From Ulota crispa (Eukaryota; Streptophyta; Bryopsida; Orthotrichales; Orthotrichaceae), in assembly GCA_963920765.1 (NCBI GenBank), contig OY987245.1, positions 2,310,727 to 2,374,726 of the forward strand: DNA of 64,000 bases, in the 5' to 3' direction. Each line of letters begins with the position of its first letter. Positions within the stretch are counted from its first letter, which is position 1. A program made the translations under genes and the position numbers. This document shows, in pieces, positions 11,516 through 24,015 of the stretch. Under the pieces are notes generated by a model that saw only the letters and a program-made list of their open reading frames with translations, was not told the DNA's origin and made no database searches.

Positions 11516-13714
11516 CCTCTACTACAATTCAATTGCGCAGGCATTTTTTTTGCGCAATTGAACCTAAACCGCTTTGATAACAAGCAATTGAGCACTAGGC
11601 CGCACAATTATGTGCACAACAAACTTTACAATTTGGAGGTGATTGCCATGAATGAGAGGGCCAAAGGGAGAGCTGATCCGTTGCAATTCTGCAACAAAGA
11701 TCAATGCCTCAACAAGTAAACTACTAAACCTAAACTCCACTAGTTCAACTAACCCCTCCACTAACCTCAATTTGCAAATTTTACGCATGAGCAAATTGGA
11801 GATTTCCATTTGGACGGTGGAGATGTTGCTGCTACAACAATAGGTGTATGCTTGAGATAGTTGAGGAGCAACATTCTTGATGCTTTCAAAAGAGATGGAT
11901 GCAAGCTACAGAGCAACAACAAATAGCAAGCTGCAATTTGACATTTTCCAAGTACATTTTCTTGCTCAAATCTCCATTTTTTTCAATTTTTTTCCATACA
12001 TGTGTAGTTGTGTACCGAGGGCACATTTTAATTTTGTAGAAATCCAGCTAAATTTAACCAATTTAAAGAACACTGCCAAGCACTCTCTAACAATCACAAT
12101 TGTGTGGCCGTGATGTTGGATTTCTTGAGTTATACATATACAATTTTTTCCTACTTAGACAGTCAAATGCCATATTTAATTAAACATGGATATTCACGTG
12201 ATTATGGACTATGTAAGAAATTGGAAGATCTCTTGATATTTTAACAAAATAAGAGAAAATACTTGAAAATCTCCTAACGTTCAAACAAGATATCAAGGAA
12301 TTTTTTACAATTCAAGCTAGCTGTTAGTAAATGTTCATGTGTTTAAACAAAACATTGGTAAATCTCTAACTGTTTTTTATATTCCAACAACAAAAAGAAT
12401 GATTATTTTGGACTTTGCAAATTCTATGTTTAGTGAAAAATGCCATTGTTAATCCAATAATAGATTTGAATGTTTTATGCAAATATCACAAGAGATGAAA
12501 GTTAATTGATGTGTTTTCCAAAACTTTGTTTTAATTTCAATGTCCTAGGATTAACCAACTGAGCATGTTGTTATGATTGTTATTCTTTGCTTCCGGGAAC
12601 ATAATGATTTATAAATCATCTTGCCATAGATACAAGCGCTCCAAACTCGTTTTTATTTTTAACACCACAACACATGGAGATTGATAAGCAAAGCATTTTG
12701 TTTAAATACTTTTAAACTCTTAAAAATAGAAAAAGAGCTGTATATTCATCTAATTGATTTTAGAGAGTTGTTAGATTGCATTTGGAGTCGACATTAGACT
12801 ATACTTAAATGTCATCAATGAGGCATTGTAAAGTGTACTATAAAAGTCAAATGTTTACACTACAAACTATCTTGTAGTAAAATTAGGTCACATTGAATTT
12901 CTTAATATTGATCTAAAATTCAATCATGATAATGAATTTTTGGATTGAAGCATATATATTATACAAAGCTTAGAAAGTATAGTTCTCCTCAAATATGATC
13001 ATTTGAAAACAACCCTGGACTGATTTTGTTATTGTGTTTTGAATTTTGAGCCTAAAAGTTTTGTGAATTTACAAAACAAGTTTGATGGCTTGTTGAGAAC
13101 AAATGATTCCTTTCTTTGAGATCAATGAAGAATAATATTGATTTATACATAATGGCAAAGTAGAACATACAAAACCAAAGATGTTGAATTTGACTACTTA
13201 AACTTATAGGTTTTTTAGGCTGAAGCTTGACAAGCTATAATCCCTCTAAAGAGTCTAGGATCAAAATTTTATTTTTGATGTTTAATTTTTTTTTCTTGTA
13301 CTTGAACTACAGTTTTCATGAGTTAAGCAGCTATTTTTCAGTTTTTAGTTTCTAGTATTCTAAATCTTTGTGATATGAGTATTTTTGTATAGTAAACTAA
13401 GAAACCCTTCTTTGTTGTTTAGTAAGTGTATCTGTGTATGAGATGTAACCATAAATCACAAGCTTGAATTATAGTATTTTTTATGTTCAAAGGCAAGAAT
13501 AAAGATTTTTTTTTAAATTTCAACAAAGTGCAAGTATTGAAACCATATACTTTATTTGCTATTGGTTATACAATCATTGCTCAAACATATAATTAGGATT
13601 TGAAATTTAAGCCATATAAAATGCTATATAAATAATCGGCTCACCTACAAGTGCTCTACCTACCAATAAAGTAATTACATGTGAGAATTGTCAACAACAA
13701 TCAAGCAATATGCA
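11516..13714. other. Long AT-rich stretch, no gene
   Basis: No supportable coding region or transposon ends. The only structure noted is a perfect 12-bp inverted repeat TTCAATTGCGCA / TGCGCAATTGAA at 11528-11539 and 11551-11562 around an 11-base loop. Open frames at 11564-11843 overlap on opposite strands and are low complexity. Confidence 0.4.
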
Positions 13715-13718
13715 TTAA

Positions 13719-13943
13719 CCCTTAAACGTCTGAACATGCCACTCCAACCAATACAATACAAGGTATTTTTCTTGTGTTTGAAATGGATTCATACCTTTAC
13801 TACATTTCATATCAACAACAATGTTGGAGAATAGATCAATGTAATTTTAGTGAGCTATTTGAGATCTCAAATTACAACTTTTATTGGTAGCAAATGTCAA
13901 TTATACGACATTATATATATCATGGCCTATGGTCATTTAAGGG
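13719..13943 (-). mobile_element. TTAA element, subfamily C, copy 1
   Basis: A 225-base element between TTAA (13715-13718) and TTAA (13944-13947), with termini CCCTTAAACG...CATTTAAGGG. The interior is the reverse complement of copies at 15036, 33484 and 39542 (shared ATTGGTAGCAAATG and AATACAAGAAAAATA-type blocks). No ORF. Confidence 0.8.
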
Positions 13944-14055
13944 TTAAGGTGATGTGTATTCTTGCAAAGTTTTGGAAGAACGCTAGTTCAAAGCTAGCCA
14001 GTTGAAATGGAAACAAAGCGTTTGCAATTTATAAACATTGAAAAATTGGTTTTAA

Positions 14056-14890
14056 CCCCTAAAGGCCCAAGTGGCCTCTTAGGGGCCAAGTGGGGTTTTG
14101 GGTATGTACTTACAGCTAAACTATTTTGTGCAATTTTCTATAACTTTATTGAAGGTAGGGAATTCAATTACCTAGGTAGACATCTAATATTTTCTTCATT
14201 CCAACATTTATTGAAGAAGTTATGCATGAATTTTTGAAAAACAGTGTAGAATTAGGCAGCCCAAAAAATTGCATTTTTTTTAAATAAAATTTTGAAATCG
14301 GTTCTTTAGACTTATATATATGTGGGAAGCTTTGAATCATTCAATTCCAATTGATGAGATGAAAGTTATGAGAAGTTTTAGCTAGCTAGTAGGTACAAGA
14401 CTCCCAAACCTCCATTCCTTTTTCCCTTGTAAAATTTGGTGCTTTACTTTTTTGAGTGGTTTGTGTTTTTTTTTTGACTTTTTTGTTTCCAAGTTGTAGT
14501 AGACTAAGATTCCTTGGTTTTCACCATTTAGATCAAAGTAATTCAAATTTCTCAATTTTACATATGTCTTCCAAATTTGCCTAGTATATATGCAAATTTC
14601 ATGGCCTTATAGCATTGCAAGATTTTACAAAGTATGATTTGCACCTCCAATTCATTTAAAAATTCTCCCACACATACCCAATTTGATCTTTTACATGGGA
14701 AGAATTAAACCTCAACTTTGTGTAGAGCAATTTATTGATTTAGGAGTTGTCAAAGGCTTATGAAATTTTTGAGCAGCAAAGAAAAAAAAAATCTTTTCAG
14801 ATGTCAATATCTCATTCTTGTACATCTAGAAAGAGCTGATTTTTCTCCCACAAGTACCTTTACAAAAAAAAAAACTTGGGCCTTTAGGGG
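14056..14890 (+). mobile_element. TTAA element, subfamily B, copy 1
   Basis: Starts CCCCTAAAGGCCCAAG after TTAA (14052-14055) and ends CTTGGGCCTTTAGGGG at 14890. The right flank reads TAAAA, so one T of TTAA seems lost. Shared B landmarks are AGCTAAACTATTTTGTG, GGGAAGCTTTGAATCATTC and GATGAGATGAAAGTTATGAG. The 76-residue frame at 14007-14237 runs through the terminus and is not a gene. Confidence 0.8.
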
Positions 14891-15035
14891 TAAAATCTAA
14901 AAAGGATTATTTTCAATAAGAAATAGAGGAAATAACCAAAATTGTTCCTTGATGAACCGGTTCAATACGGGAATTGAAGTAAATCAACCAAAACCAATAT
15001 TCCTTGGACCTTGTGCTTGAACATTCTAGGGTTAA

Positions 15036-15269
15036 CCCTTAAAGGACAAAGCTACTATAATTCATACTATGTATGCTGCTATATAATTGGCATTTGCTAC
15101 CAACAAAAAGTTTTAATTTGGGATTTTGACTACCTCACTAGAACAAAATTGATCTATATTCTAACTTCTTTGTTGATCTCAAATATAATAAAGGTGTGGA
15201 TGCACTCCAAATACAAGAAAAATATTTTGTATTGTATTGGTTGCAAAGGGCTGCTTGGTCGTTTGAGGG
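15036..15269 (+). mobile_element. TTAA element, subfamily C, copy 2
   Basis: CCCTTAAAGGACAAAG... to ...GTTTGAGGG, with TTAA at 15032-15035 and 15270-15273. The right TTAA is the same four bases that begin the next element, so the two are directly abutted. The open frame 15011-15376 spans this junction and is spurious. Confidence 0.8.
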
Positions 15270-15273
15270 TTAA

Positions 15274-15676
15274 CCCTTTAACGACCGTGGTTGATTCTAG
15301 GGGTGGGCAATCCTTTGTATGGCCATTTGGGGCAAATTTTAAAACTATTGAATATAGATGTCTACCACAGATCTAACCGTACATATGGAAGTATCTTGCA
15401 AGGTTTAGTGTTATGCATCATGAATTATGCTCACTTTTTAGTTGTTATGGCCATCTTTTTGCATTTAGTGGTGTATTTTCAGCCGGTACTCTTTTAATTT
15501 TTTCAACCCTCTAACCACATGCCACCTGAGATTGACCTGGTTATTGTCCTAAACTCTTCACTTTCCAATTCCCCAAACCCATCCCTTTTGTCATGTCATC
15601 AAAATCCTTAACATGATCTCTACAAACTGAAAAGAGTCAAACTCGACCAGGAACTGGTCAACCAGTCGTTGAAGGG
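15274..15676 (+). mobile_element. TTAA element, subfamily I, copy 1
   Basis: Starts CCCTTTAACGACCGTGGTTG and ends CAACCAGTCGTTGAAGGG, with TTAA on each side (15270-15273 shared, 15677-15680). The interior is nearly collinear with 56325-56728 (GGGCAATCCTTTGTAT, AGTATCTTGCAAGG, CACATGCCACCT). No ORF of its own. Confidence 0.8.
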
Positions 15677-15680
15677 TTAA

Positions 15681-17186
15681 CAAGAAGAAAGCGGTGAGCG
15701 GTCACTACTGAGCGGTGACCGGGCACTGGCACATTCCTGTAAGAGAAAGAGAATAGTCGAGAAATATACAGGGGAGCTTGAAAAACGCCGGCAACGATGA
15801 CGTAATCTGTGCTTTTGCAGGGCGAAGATGCTGCTGGAGTGGGGGCGGTGAGCAGAAGACATGGTCCAGGGGGTGCACCTCATGTCCCGCATGCCCCCTA
15901 GTAACCTAGTTTGCTCATGTCCTGGATGCCCCCTATTTCAAGCCGTTGGAAGTGGCTCAAGAGCCATCCCATGGGCTTCTCTTGCTTGTGATCGGACAAC
16001 AGAACCAATGAATCATGTCCTTGCCATGTTTGGCTGGCACCGCTGCACCACCCATGCCTCACATCAAGGAATTTCTTTTGGTTTTTCATCTCCTCTGGTT
16101 TTTCATTCGTTGAGCGACACACACCTTAGAGGCTTAGACTGCAAACAGGTGAGGAAAAAATGATTCGAATCATCCTTGTGTGTACATGTATCCATAGAAT
16201 CTGCAACTTTCATCCAAATTTTGGCATTGCATCTTATGTTTGTTTTCAAGGGATATGGTGATTTCAACCATTTTTCCACCAAGTTTTTTTTAGTATTAAA
16301 GTAGCTAGTATAAAAACGAGGTAAGGTTGTCGCTAAACTTTACTTGAGAAAAAACTACCCTGTTTTCAGCTTTTTCTAGGGGAGCAACTCTAGGCCCTCA
16401 TATATGTGAAAGATATGTTATAGAGTGCATTCTACAAGTAAATTGAATGAACAACTAAATGGTAAGAGCTTTCAACCATGACGTATGTATCATTTTTGCA
16501 TAGTTGCATTTACCGTTGCACTCATCAAATATTTGGTTCTTTATCAATAAACATGGTTCCACACCATGTTCATGATAGTGTCAGATGACATACTAGCTTG
16601 CCAAAAGTGAGTTTTTTATTTCCAAGTTTAGTAGAAAGGAGGCCTCTATTTGTGAATTGTGAAGTGCATTTTGATTGATGGATAGCAAGTTATCATTGAA
16701 ACCACCCACCACCAAAACAAAATGAAAAGCAGATGAAAAGTCTTTACATACAAACAACCAAATTCATTATGTACTTGGTAGAATTTGATTGGCCTCGTAA
16801 AAAGGTATATACAAATATGATATTTTCATAGTTGCAATACTTGAAGCAAATAATTCAAAGTTCCTTTTTAAATGTATTATGGAATGAAAAACATTATGTT
16901 TCACAAATGGGTTTTTAATCTTTCTGACAAATGGTTTTTCCTTTGTGTTTCTGATTTTTATATATTAGTTAAGAGAGCTTGTTGTTATCGAAGGATTATA
17001 CTTTGAACTAGACAAATTGATATTTTTAAAGAAACTTCTCCTTAAATTACAAACTATTTGCAAAGGAACATTTTGGAGATCTACATTGTTCAAACACCAA
17101 GAAACTAACACAAGCTAACAATGTTTGAACAAGTGAAAGATGTTTTTGGATATTTGCACATGCGTGTACACACATATATAAATATA
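15681..17186. other. Intergenic, GC-richer at its left end
   Basis: 15690-16160 is clearly GC-richer than its surroundings and has overlapping open frames on both strands (15861-16163 plus, 15677-15892 and 15898-16122 minus) without recognisable motifs. It could be an old exon or promoter remnant. 16160-17186 is AT-rich with nothing recognised. Confidence 0.3.
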
Positions 17187-17682
17187 CTAATATAGAGGCA
17201 CACGATTTGAGTGAGTTGGACACATACGGGTAACACAACATTCAATTTTACAAAAAATCAATATCTTACAAATCAATTGGTCTAGAATTTAATCATCATG
17301 TACTTCATAGAAAATCAATATCTCATAATTGGTTTAAAATCTAACCTTGATGCATTGTTATTTTGGTTCTTTTTTGAAACCAAAAATAGTGATTGCCTTC
17401 ATCACAATCCTATTCTTAAACACTTTGTTAGGAGGCGGTTGGCCTTTTGTTGATTTTTTGGCACATGGTTGGAGGGCGTTTGGTGTATTATATTTAAGGC
17501 ATCTTTTATGTTTCAACTTTCACCAAAAAAGTCTAGAAGGTTTTGGAGGACATGATTGGAGGGTGCTTGGTGTTCTATATATAGGCCTTCTTTATTGCTT
17601 CAATTTACTCCAAAAAGTTCTAAAAGGTTTTGGAAAAGGGCTTGGAGTCAATGAGGGTTAGGCTCCCACTTAGTAGTAGTAG

Positions 17683-17683
<1 letters not shown>
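17187..17683 (-). mobile_element. Non-autonomous Helitron, copy 1
   Basis: Reads on the minus strand. It shares with 40738-41238 and 60608-61093 the block ACATTCAATTTTACAAAAA, the CAATTGGTCTAGAATTTAAT series and the GGAGGGCGTTTGGTGT / CCCACTTAGTAGTA end. The 3' CTAG is degraded (CTAA at 17187-17190), and the 5' end merges with the adjoining AT microsatellite, so the right boundary is uncertain. The 104-residue frame at 17347-17661 lies wholly inside and has no Rep or helicase motif. Confidence 0.65.

Positions 17684-17728
<45 letters not shown>
17684..17728. repeat. (AT)n microsatellite
   Basis: About 22 uninterrupted AT dinucleotides directly abutting the 5' end of the Helitron copy. Confidence 0.95.
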
Positions 17729-17731
<3 letters not shown>

Positions 17732-17752
17732 TTAAACTATAGGATATAAAAT

Positions 17753-18178
17753 GGGAATTCATATGTGCATACAGGGGGTTGATATTTGCACTCCCCCCTG
17801 TGGGGTAAATTATAGATTCCTACCATCAAAAAGTTGAATTTGAGAATTTTTGAATTCAGATTTGGACTTAGAGACCATGCTTTAGCCTAGAACCATAAAA
17901 AAAATTGCAATCAAACAACACCTAGTGAAAAAGCTTAGTGAAAAAACTTAGATAAGAGGAAAATTGTTACTTTTACTTTTCTTTGTAAAAAAATATAATC
18001 TTTTTTACTAGGTGTTGTTCAATTGCAACATTTTTTTATAGTTTTAGACAAAATCATGATCTTTGAGTCCAAATCTGAATTCAAAATTCTCAAATTCAGC
18101 TTTTTGATGATTGAAATCTATAATTTACCTCCCAAGGGGTGTGCAAATATCAACCCCGGTGTGCACATATCAATTCCC
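17753..18178. mobile_element. GGGAATTGATAT foldback MITE, copy J1
   Basis: Termini GGGAATTCATATGTGCA... and ...TGCACATATCAATTCCC with long internal inverted symmetry (ACCATAAAAAAAATTGCAAT versus ATTGCAACATTTTTTTATAG). Flanks are TATAAAAT and TTTAAAAT, an 8-bp duplication with one mismatch, as expected of hAT-type insertion. The short frames here are not genes. Confidence 0.75.
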
Positions 18179-18707
18179 TTTAAAATCCGTCCTTTGGAAA
18201 ACGAAAATAAAAATTGACCAAATGAGATCGCATGAACTCATATTTGTTGACCCAAAACAGCATTTTTATGTTCTTCTGTTTGACCTTTGTAATTGAACAA
18301 AGAAAATCCAGATTATATCAAAAAAAAGGGATTTTTCTTGTATTTAAATAAAATCTGAAATTCTAAACTGAATATTTGTATTACATACTTTTTTTTATCA
18401 ACCTTGGGAACTTTTATTGATAAAAAATGAGCTCCAAAATTCTCAAAAGTCTAAATTGCAAAGGGTGGGCTGGGTGGCCTGTTGTTGAGGTAATACACTA
18501 GCAATTGGAACTTGTTTTTTTCAATTTTTAGAATTTTTGAGAATCACAAAGTGCAATTAGAACTAAAACTGATAAGAACTTTTTTCGCGCATTTTGTGGT
18601 CAAGTTAGTTCGGATTGTTTTCCAAGCCAAAGAAAGCACAAACAAATCAAGAATTTCAAAACAGACGACAGATTATAAGTAAACTGATTCCCATGACAAT
18701 TATTTAA
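18179..18707. other. AT-rich spacer, nothing recognised
   Basis: No ORF of interest and no element termini were found between the two J copies. Confidence 0.4.
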
Positions 18708-19082
18708 GGGAATTGATATATGTACACCGGGGTTGATATTTGCACACCCCCACCCCAGGTAAGTTTTAGATTCCTACCATCGCTGAATTTGAGAATGTTG
18801 AATTCAGATTTGGACTTAGAGACCATGATTTAGTCTAGAACCATAAAAAAAAATTGCAATTCAACAACACAAAAAATGTTACTTTTACTTTTGTTTATAC
18901 AAAAAGGTAGTCTTTTTCATTGGGTGTTGTTGAATTGCAACTTTTTATATGGATCTAAACTGAATCATGGTCTCTAACTCCAAGTCTGAATTCAAAATTC
19001 TCAAATTCAACTTTATAATGGTGGAAATCTAATTTCCTTGGGGTGTGCAAATATCAACCCCGATGTGCATATATCAGTTCCC
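18708..19082. mobile_element. GGGAATTGATAT foldback MITE, copy J2
   Basis: GGGAATTGATATATGTACAC at the left and an inverted, slightly diverged ...GTGCATATATCAGTTCCC at the right. The interior is nearly palindromic around TTTACTTTTGTTTATAC. Flanks TTATTTAA and TAATTGAA agree at 6 of 8 positions. The segment GAGACCATGATTTAG at about 18818 is the intact version of the site that holds a Helitron in copy J3. Confidence 0.75.
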
Positions 19083-19694
19083 TAATTGAAACCCTAATAA
19101 TTATGAATTTCTGTAGTACTTAATTTCATAATTTTTTCTAATTACAAGTATATAAGCAATCTTATATTTTTCGGTTTTATTAATTTTGTGGTTTCTACTT
19201 TTGGTTTCATTTGGCCATTGACTCAAAAAAATTATGAATCGATGAATATAATTGAACGCTTTTGGTGATGGAAGTGACATTTAATTAATACGATTCCCAG
19301 ATGCTACAACTGATGCATGGATGCTGGTAGAATTGGGGGTATTAGGTAGTGCTAAATGGGGAAACTTGGAAATCAACCATTTGTAGCGCCCTTCGTCACT
19401 AGGGGGATTTATGGAGGGGCTAAGTGGCCAATTTTTTCCCAAGCTAACTCGATTTTATCATGTCGAACGTTGACTAAAAGCAAATTATAACCCCTCGATG
19501 TTAGTTTAGCCACTGGAGCTAATCCTCTCTGTGAGGGTTTTTGAGAGTTATACTAATGGCACAGCATGGCTGAAGTCTATCCCAGCAGAATCATACGATG
19601 AATGCTAGTGACATAGAAGATTGCTAAATGTACCATACACCATTTACTTACTGATCGGATACAGTCACCTATCTAGATTCCAGACTCTATGCAC
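19083..19694. other. Spacer, no gene recognised
   Basis: Moderately AT-rich sequence with no ORF or repeat that I could support. Confidence 0.35.
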
Positions 19695-19697
19695 TAA

Positions 19698-20055
19698 GAG
19701 CATCTCCAGCAGCACGTTTAAAGAAGGGCCTCAAAGTTTGGAGGGGATGGGAGCATTAAGTAGCGCAATTGGGTGTGAAGTTCCCTTGCAGTCTAGAAGG
19801 GTTGAGGGCTTACACCTACATTACAACAAATCGCAAGGGTACATTTGGCATTGCACCGTGAACAATGCGTGAACAGTGCTTGGCTAGGACCGTAAAGGGG
19901 GCCTAGAGAAAGCTTGAATTTGACATGAAAGTGGCCAAGCTTGAAAGGCCCTGCTCTTGCGCATCAACAAATATAGTGATGTTGGAAACTTGAATCGCAA
20001 AAGCTGTTACAAATTGAACGCAAAGGGCTGTTTTTACGTGCTGCAAGAAATGCTC
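19698..20055. mobile_element. Tourist/PIF-like MITE H3
   Basis: GAGCATCTCCAGCAGCACGT... to ...ACGTGCTGCAAGAAATGCTC, flanked by TAA at 19695-19697 and 20056-20058. The right TAA is also the left TAA of the next element. The frame 19621-19872 crosses the terminus and is not a gene. Confidence 0.8.
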
Positions 20056-20058
20056 TAA

Positions 20059-20474
20059 GAGCATCTCCAATCCAGCTGTAACACATGCAAAAGCTTGTAC
20101 AGAGTGTTAAACCAAGCTTGAGTAAGAACATGGGCTCCAATGTAGCAATTACTTGCAATTGCATTTTTCAGGGCTCCCCACATAAGACCCCTCCTTGCAT
20201 ATTTGCACTATTTGGAGAGTCTTGCATACCACTCAAGAGTGTTTGATTCTCTAACCTAATGCAATTTCAAATGTTTCTGCCATGAATCTCCTCACATAAA
20301 CACTTAAAAAAGACATAAACAATTAAAAAATTGTGTTTAATGTGTGCTATAAAGTGTGTGCATTGGGAGTTGGAGAGCTGAGAAATGGCCCTATCCTCCT
20401 CCTGCCCCCCGTAGTCAGACCCAATTTGACAACATGTTGGGGTCTTCTATTATGGTTGGATTGGAGATGCCCTC
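20059..20474. mobile_element. Tourist/PIF-like MITE H4
   Basis: GAGCATCTCCAATCCA... to ...TGGATTGGAGATGCCCTC. The left TAA is present, but the right one is replaced by the start of the next repeat. Interior blocks (ATAAACAATTAAAAAATTG, GGGCTCCCCACATAAG) reappear inverted in the element at 47443-48054. Confidence 0.7.
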
Positions 20475-20743
20475 AGGTAGGAGGCTCCAATTGCATTTGC
20501 GGTTTAAAGTAGCCCTCTACCAACCCTTTACCTTAGTTACGTTCATTGTTTAGGAAGGAGTGACATGTTCCTTCAAATATCTATTATTGTTATTGATGAG
20601 TTAAATTAAGTTAGCAAGTTAACCTAACTTGCTAAGCCTACTTAACTCATCAATAATATTAATAGATATTTGAAGGAACATATCACTCATTCTTAAACCG
20701 TGAACTCAATTAGAACCAGAACGCAATTGGAGCCTCCTACCTT
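20475..20743. mobile_element. Foldback element with GTAGGAGGCTCC ends
   Basis: GTAGGAGGCTCCAATTGC (20478-20495) is repeated inverted at 20723-20740. Inside, 20548-20698 is a near-perfect palindrome centred on TTAGCAAGTTAACC. No ORF. The class is unassigned because no clear target duplication is visible. Confidence 0.7.
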
Positions 20744-22604
20744 ACTGAGCTATTTGTTTTGTTGATGGTTTTGAGTTTGATTTATACCCGGAATTCAACA
20801 AAAAATTGAAGTGTTTTGTTGGCTAATGTTTTCAAACTCATCCCACAGCGAACCACATACATTTTCAGTCCACAGTTGAATTTGGTTACTGATGGGTCTA
20901 GGTGCTGATTATCACTCACTCAGAACATCGGATCCCACTAGCAAATGAGCATCACTGTCAATCAGTACGCATTATCCAGCATATTTTGGTCCAAGATGGA
21001 TCCATCACCATCACCCCTGGGCCATGGATTTTTAAATAGTTCATGGGTATACTGTAAATCTGATGGTTCACTGAGAGTTTTGGTACCTTGCTTTACTGCA
21101 ATGCCCATTACAACCTTTACATGCATTCTTTGCAGATGCACTGGTTCAACTCTAGTTTGCTAGAGGTAGCAGGACCCAATTTTCCATATCATTCTCAATC
21201 TCCAAGCCATTAGAAAAAAAGATAGTTGCAATCACCCTCAAAAGTGCCCTTGAATCCCCTGACTTCCGTCTCTGCATCTGCCATTCTGTCCTGCAGAGCG
21301 GCCTTCTTTCAAGCTTTATTAGTCTCAGTTCATAATTTTCACCAAGTTTAGGGTTGCCGAAACTTTCCCTCGTTTCACAATAATCGCACCTTCTTTGCGG
21401 CCAGCTTGTCACCTCGTGGGTTCGGTGGCTCCATGACCTCAAGGAAGGCATGAGTTTATCATTCAACAAACTTTGAAGTCTAGGACTCTCAAGAGCTCAG
21501 AGCTCTTCAAAGTAGGACTCGTAAAAGATCTGAGGTTTCTGTAGTGCAATTAAAACTGTGACAATTCCAAGCATCTCTGCCATTTTAATATATACGAAGG
21601 TTCATATTTTGAATCTCTGAAAGTACAAAATCCCAACTGCTTTAATGTTAAGTTCAAAGTTTTCATTTTTCTCCACAAATCAAATCAAGTTCAATTTATC
21701 ACCTTTAACATTCCATTTTACAAGTACTATTGGCGAATGCTCAAGACATAGTCAGTTTTCTAGGTAAATGCTTTGGAACCTAATTCTACTCTGGTCTAGA
21801 ACTCCTTGAAGTTGAGAGACATTACTTTAGCGCCTCTGAATCATATACCAAAAACTAATCTTTGATTGATCTTAAGAAAAGATATGACTCTAAACCCTTC
21901 TGCTCATTGTGAGTCCTTGCCGTCAACTAAAAAGCACAAGTTTTTGGACAATCAAGATGCAAGGAAACATCATGACACAAGGCTCAATGAAACGTCAAAT
22001 GAATGGATCTATTGACCTAATTTTTGAGCATCAAAGTTGTAACATTCAACTGCAGCAAACGATGTTAGTATTGATTTAGGTTTCAAGGCACTCGCCTTTA
22101 AGAGTACCAGTGTTGTGAATATCCACCCTCACAGCGACGAAATTGATGTTGTAACCTTCTGGAGCCCCCAGCACTCAAAAATTTATTGGACAAGTCCATA
22201 ATGGATCTTCCTGCACAGTCAGGTCTAAATTGTAACACGGTGGGACTCAACTTTCAGGAAGAATGCGATGAGTCCAGACATGTGAAGCTAGAATTGGATG
22301 AAAAAGAACTGTTACCATTTCAGTACCTCAGACGGTTAGACATTCACATTCCCCTTCATACGGTACCACATTATTTGGTGCTTCCACTAATCATCTGTTT
22401 AGTGAATTAGTTCTCGATCCCCGTGCCGCTTTTCGCATTCCCCGCCGCACAAAAGCATCACTTTTACAACAAATTTCTGTTAGAAGAGGGGACAATGCAA
22501 GGTCCAATCTCTGCTATATCCATACATTCTGCACGGCACTCAACGATTCTAGCTTCCTCGGAGGAACAACAATGTGAAGAATGTGGCGACCTGCATGGGC
22601 ATAC
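20744..22604. other. GC-moderate region, possible gene relic
   Basis: Composition is closer to coding than most of the window. Short open stretches such as the frame from 22061 (DVSIDLGFKALAF followed by NIHPHSDEID) and 22186-22410 (EECDESRHVKLELDEKELLPFQ) look protein-like but are in different frames and end quickly. I recognise no family; a decayed or many-intron gene is possible. Confidence 0.3.
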
Positions 22605-22866
22605 AACACCATATTATGTAATTTGGGAAAAAGGGTATTTTTGGGATTTTTGAAGGATTTAGGTGATCACCTAGAACTTAGAACCGAGCTCCAACATTTT
22701 TTTGGTACATATGTCCTCACTTGAGAGGAGAAATTTGCAAGGGAAAAATTCTTAGTGGCTCACATTGAATCTAATACCTTCAAATCCGGTTTTAGGTAAC
22801 TTTTTAGGTTTAAGGTGGAGTACAAAATGGTACCCCTCTTTTTCCCTGATTACATAATATGGTGTT
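22605..22866 (+). mobile_element. AACACC-type MITE A3
   Basis: AACACCATATTATGTAATTT... to ...TTACATAATATGGTGTT, flanked by ATAC on both sides (22601-22604 and 22867-22870). The central AGGTGATCACCT palindrome and GAGAGGAGAAATTTGC block are present. No ORF. Confidence 0.85.
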
Positions 22867-22874
22867 ATACAAAA

Positions 22875-22930
22875 ATTGTAATATTTTACAGCATTTGTGT
22901 AAATTGTAATATTTTACAGCATTTGTGTTA
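22875..22930. repeat. 28-bp tandem duplication
   Basis: ATTGTAATATTTTACAGCAT followed by TTGTGTAA occurs twice in a row, with starts at 22875 and 22903, just outside the MITE. Confidence 0.8.
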
Positions 22931-24011
22931 TTGTGGCTATTGCATGCTTCTGGTTCTTTGTATGGCCATTCTACAAAACTTTCAGGATGCTCAGGCAGTA
23001 TTTTCGAAACCATCGAAGATTCTCTCCCCGGGTTTACTTCCAAAGCCATCATGGATATGGGACAGAGCAGTTTAAATGCTGATCGACTTCGACGAGGACT
23101 TATAAATCCATCACATTGAAAATGGATCTTAATATGACAGCCGTGCTATGGTAGTTCTGTTTCAGTCCATGAAGAATGTGCGTGGCGACCATGACCACAT
23201 AAGCTTACCCCCGCCATCGGATGCAGCACCTTTGTTGCGGAGACTCCATGGCGATTCTAAAGACAGCACCGATGAGGCTGCTCATGAGGCAGAATTGGAA
23301 GAATCTACACTAACAATCCTCTCAGTCCTAGGATGCGTGAAAGAAAGGTGGAGATGGTAAGAGTGTAAGACTTTGATCGATTTAACCAATCTGGTCCGAC
23401 CAAATTCTCTTGTGACCTTGCAAACTAAATCTCATCCAGTACCACAGAGCTTTGTCATTATGATGGCGGTTTTTGATTGTCGTATTAGTTGGAATGGCAA
23501 AAATATGGGAGATTGTCAGATATGCAGGTGCGTCTCTTCAAAACCTCAGATCTCACCTTACAGTTCTTTTTTCATTGCTTTTGTCAGAGTTTCTGGCGCA
23601 CTTCAACAGGCTAATTTTAATCATCTGACATTCTGACCATTGTCAAAGATCGCAAAAATAGCATTTGATTCTCGGGCTTTTTGCATGCTGACAAGCACTC
23701 CTGCAATCGTATGTTTGAATGTGTCACACGAATGGGTAGTCGAACTTCGAAGAACCAGTTGGATGTGTTTTGAGGCTAACCTTTATAAATGTCAGAAGAA
23801 TTCACAACTTGTGGACTGAGATGCATTCGCAATACAGAATGATGCTGCTCAGTGGCTTTTGTGATAGACATGTAATCGTTCTTCAACTTTATTCCTTTTC
23901 CGCCGCTCAAATCAGTTTTTCCAGAGTTTTTCTAAAGTTTTTCAAGTTTTTGCTTGTGTCTCTGATCAAGTACATTGCTTAGTTCATTTTCATCAAATTG
24001 GTCAGAGAAGA
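22931..24011. other. Possible remnants of an unrecognised gene
   Basis: 23148-23360 has a coding-like translation (GDHDHISLPPPSDAAPLLRR then AAHEAELEES), and 23373-23636 continues with protein-like residues up to a plausible splice donor CAG|GTGCGT at about 23527. No start codon, domain or homologous family could be identified. It may be one decayed gene with 20744-22604, interrupted by the MITE at 22605. Confidence 0.3.
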
Positions 24012-24015
24012 ATCT

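Noticed and set aside
15011-15376. 121-residue plus-strand frame
   Set aside because: It spans the junction of two TTAA elements, with no protein motif.
17684-17728. AT microsatellite as part of the Helitron end
   Set aside because: The other two Helitron copies end at TATAGA without an AT array, so the microsatellite is probably flanking or later expansion.
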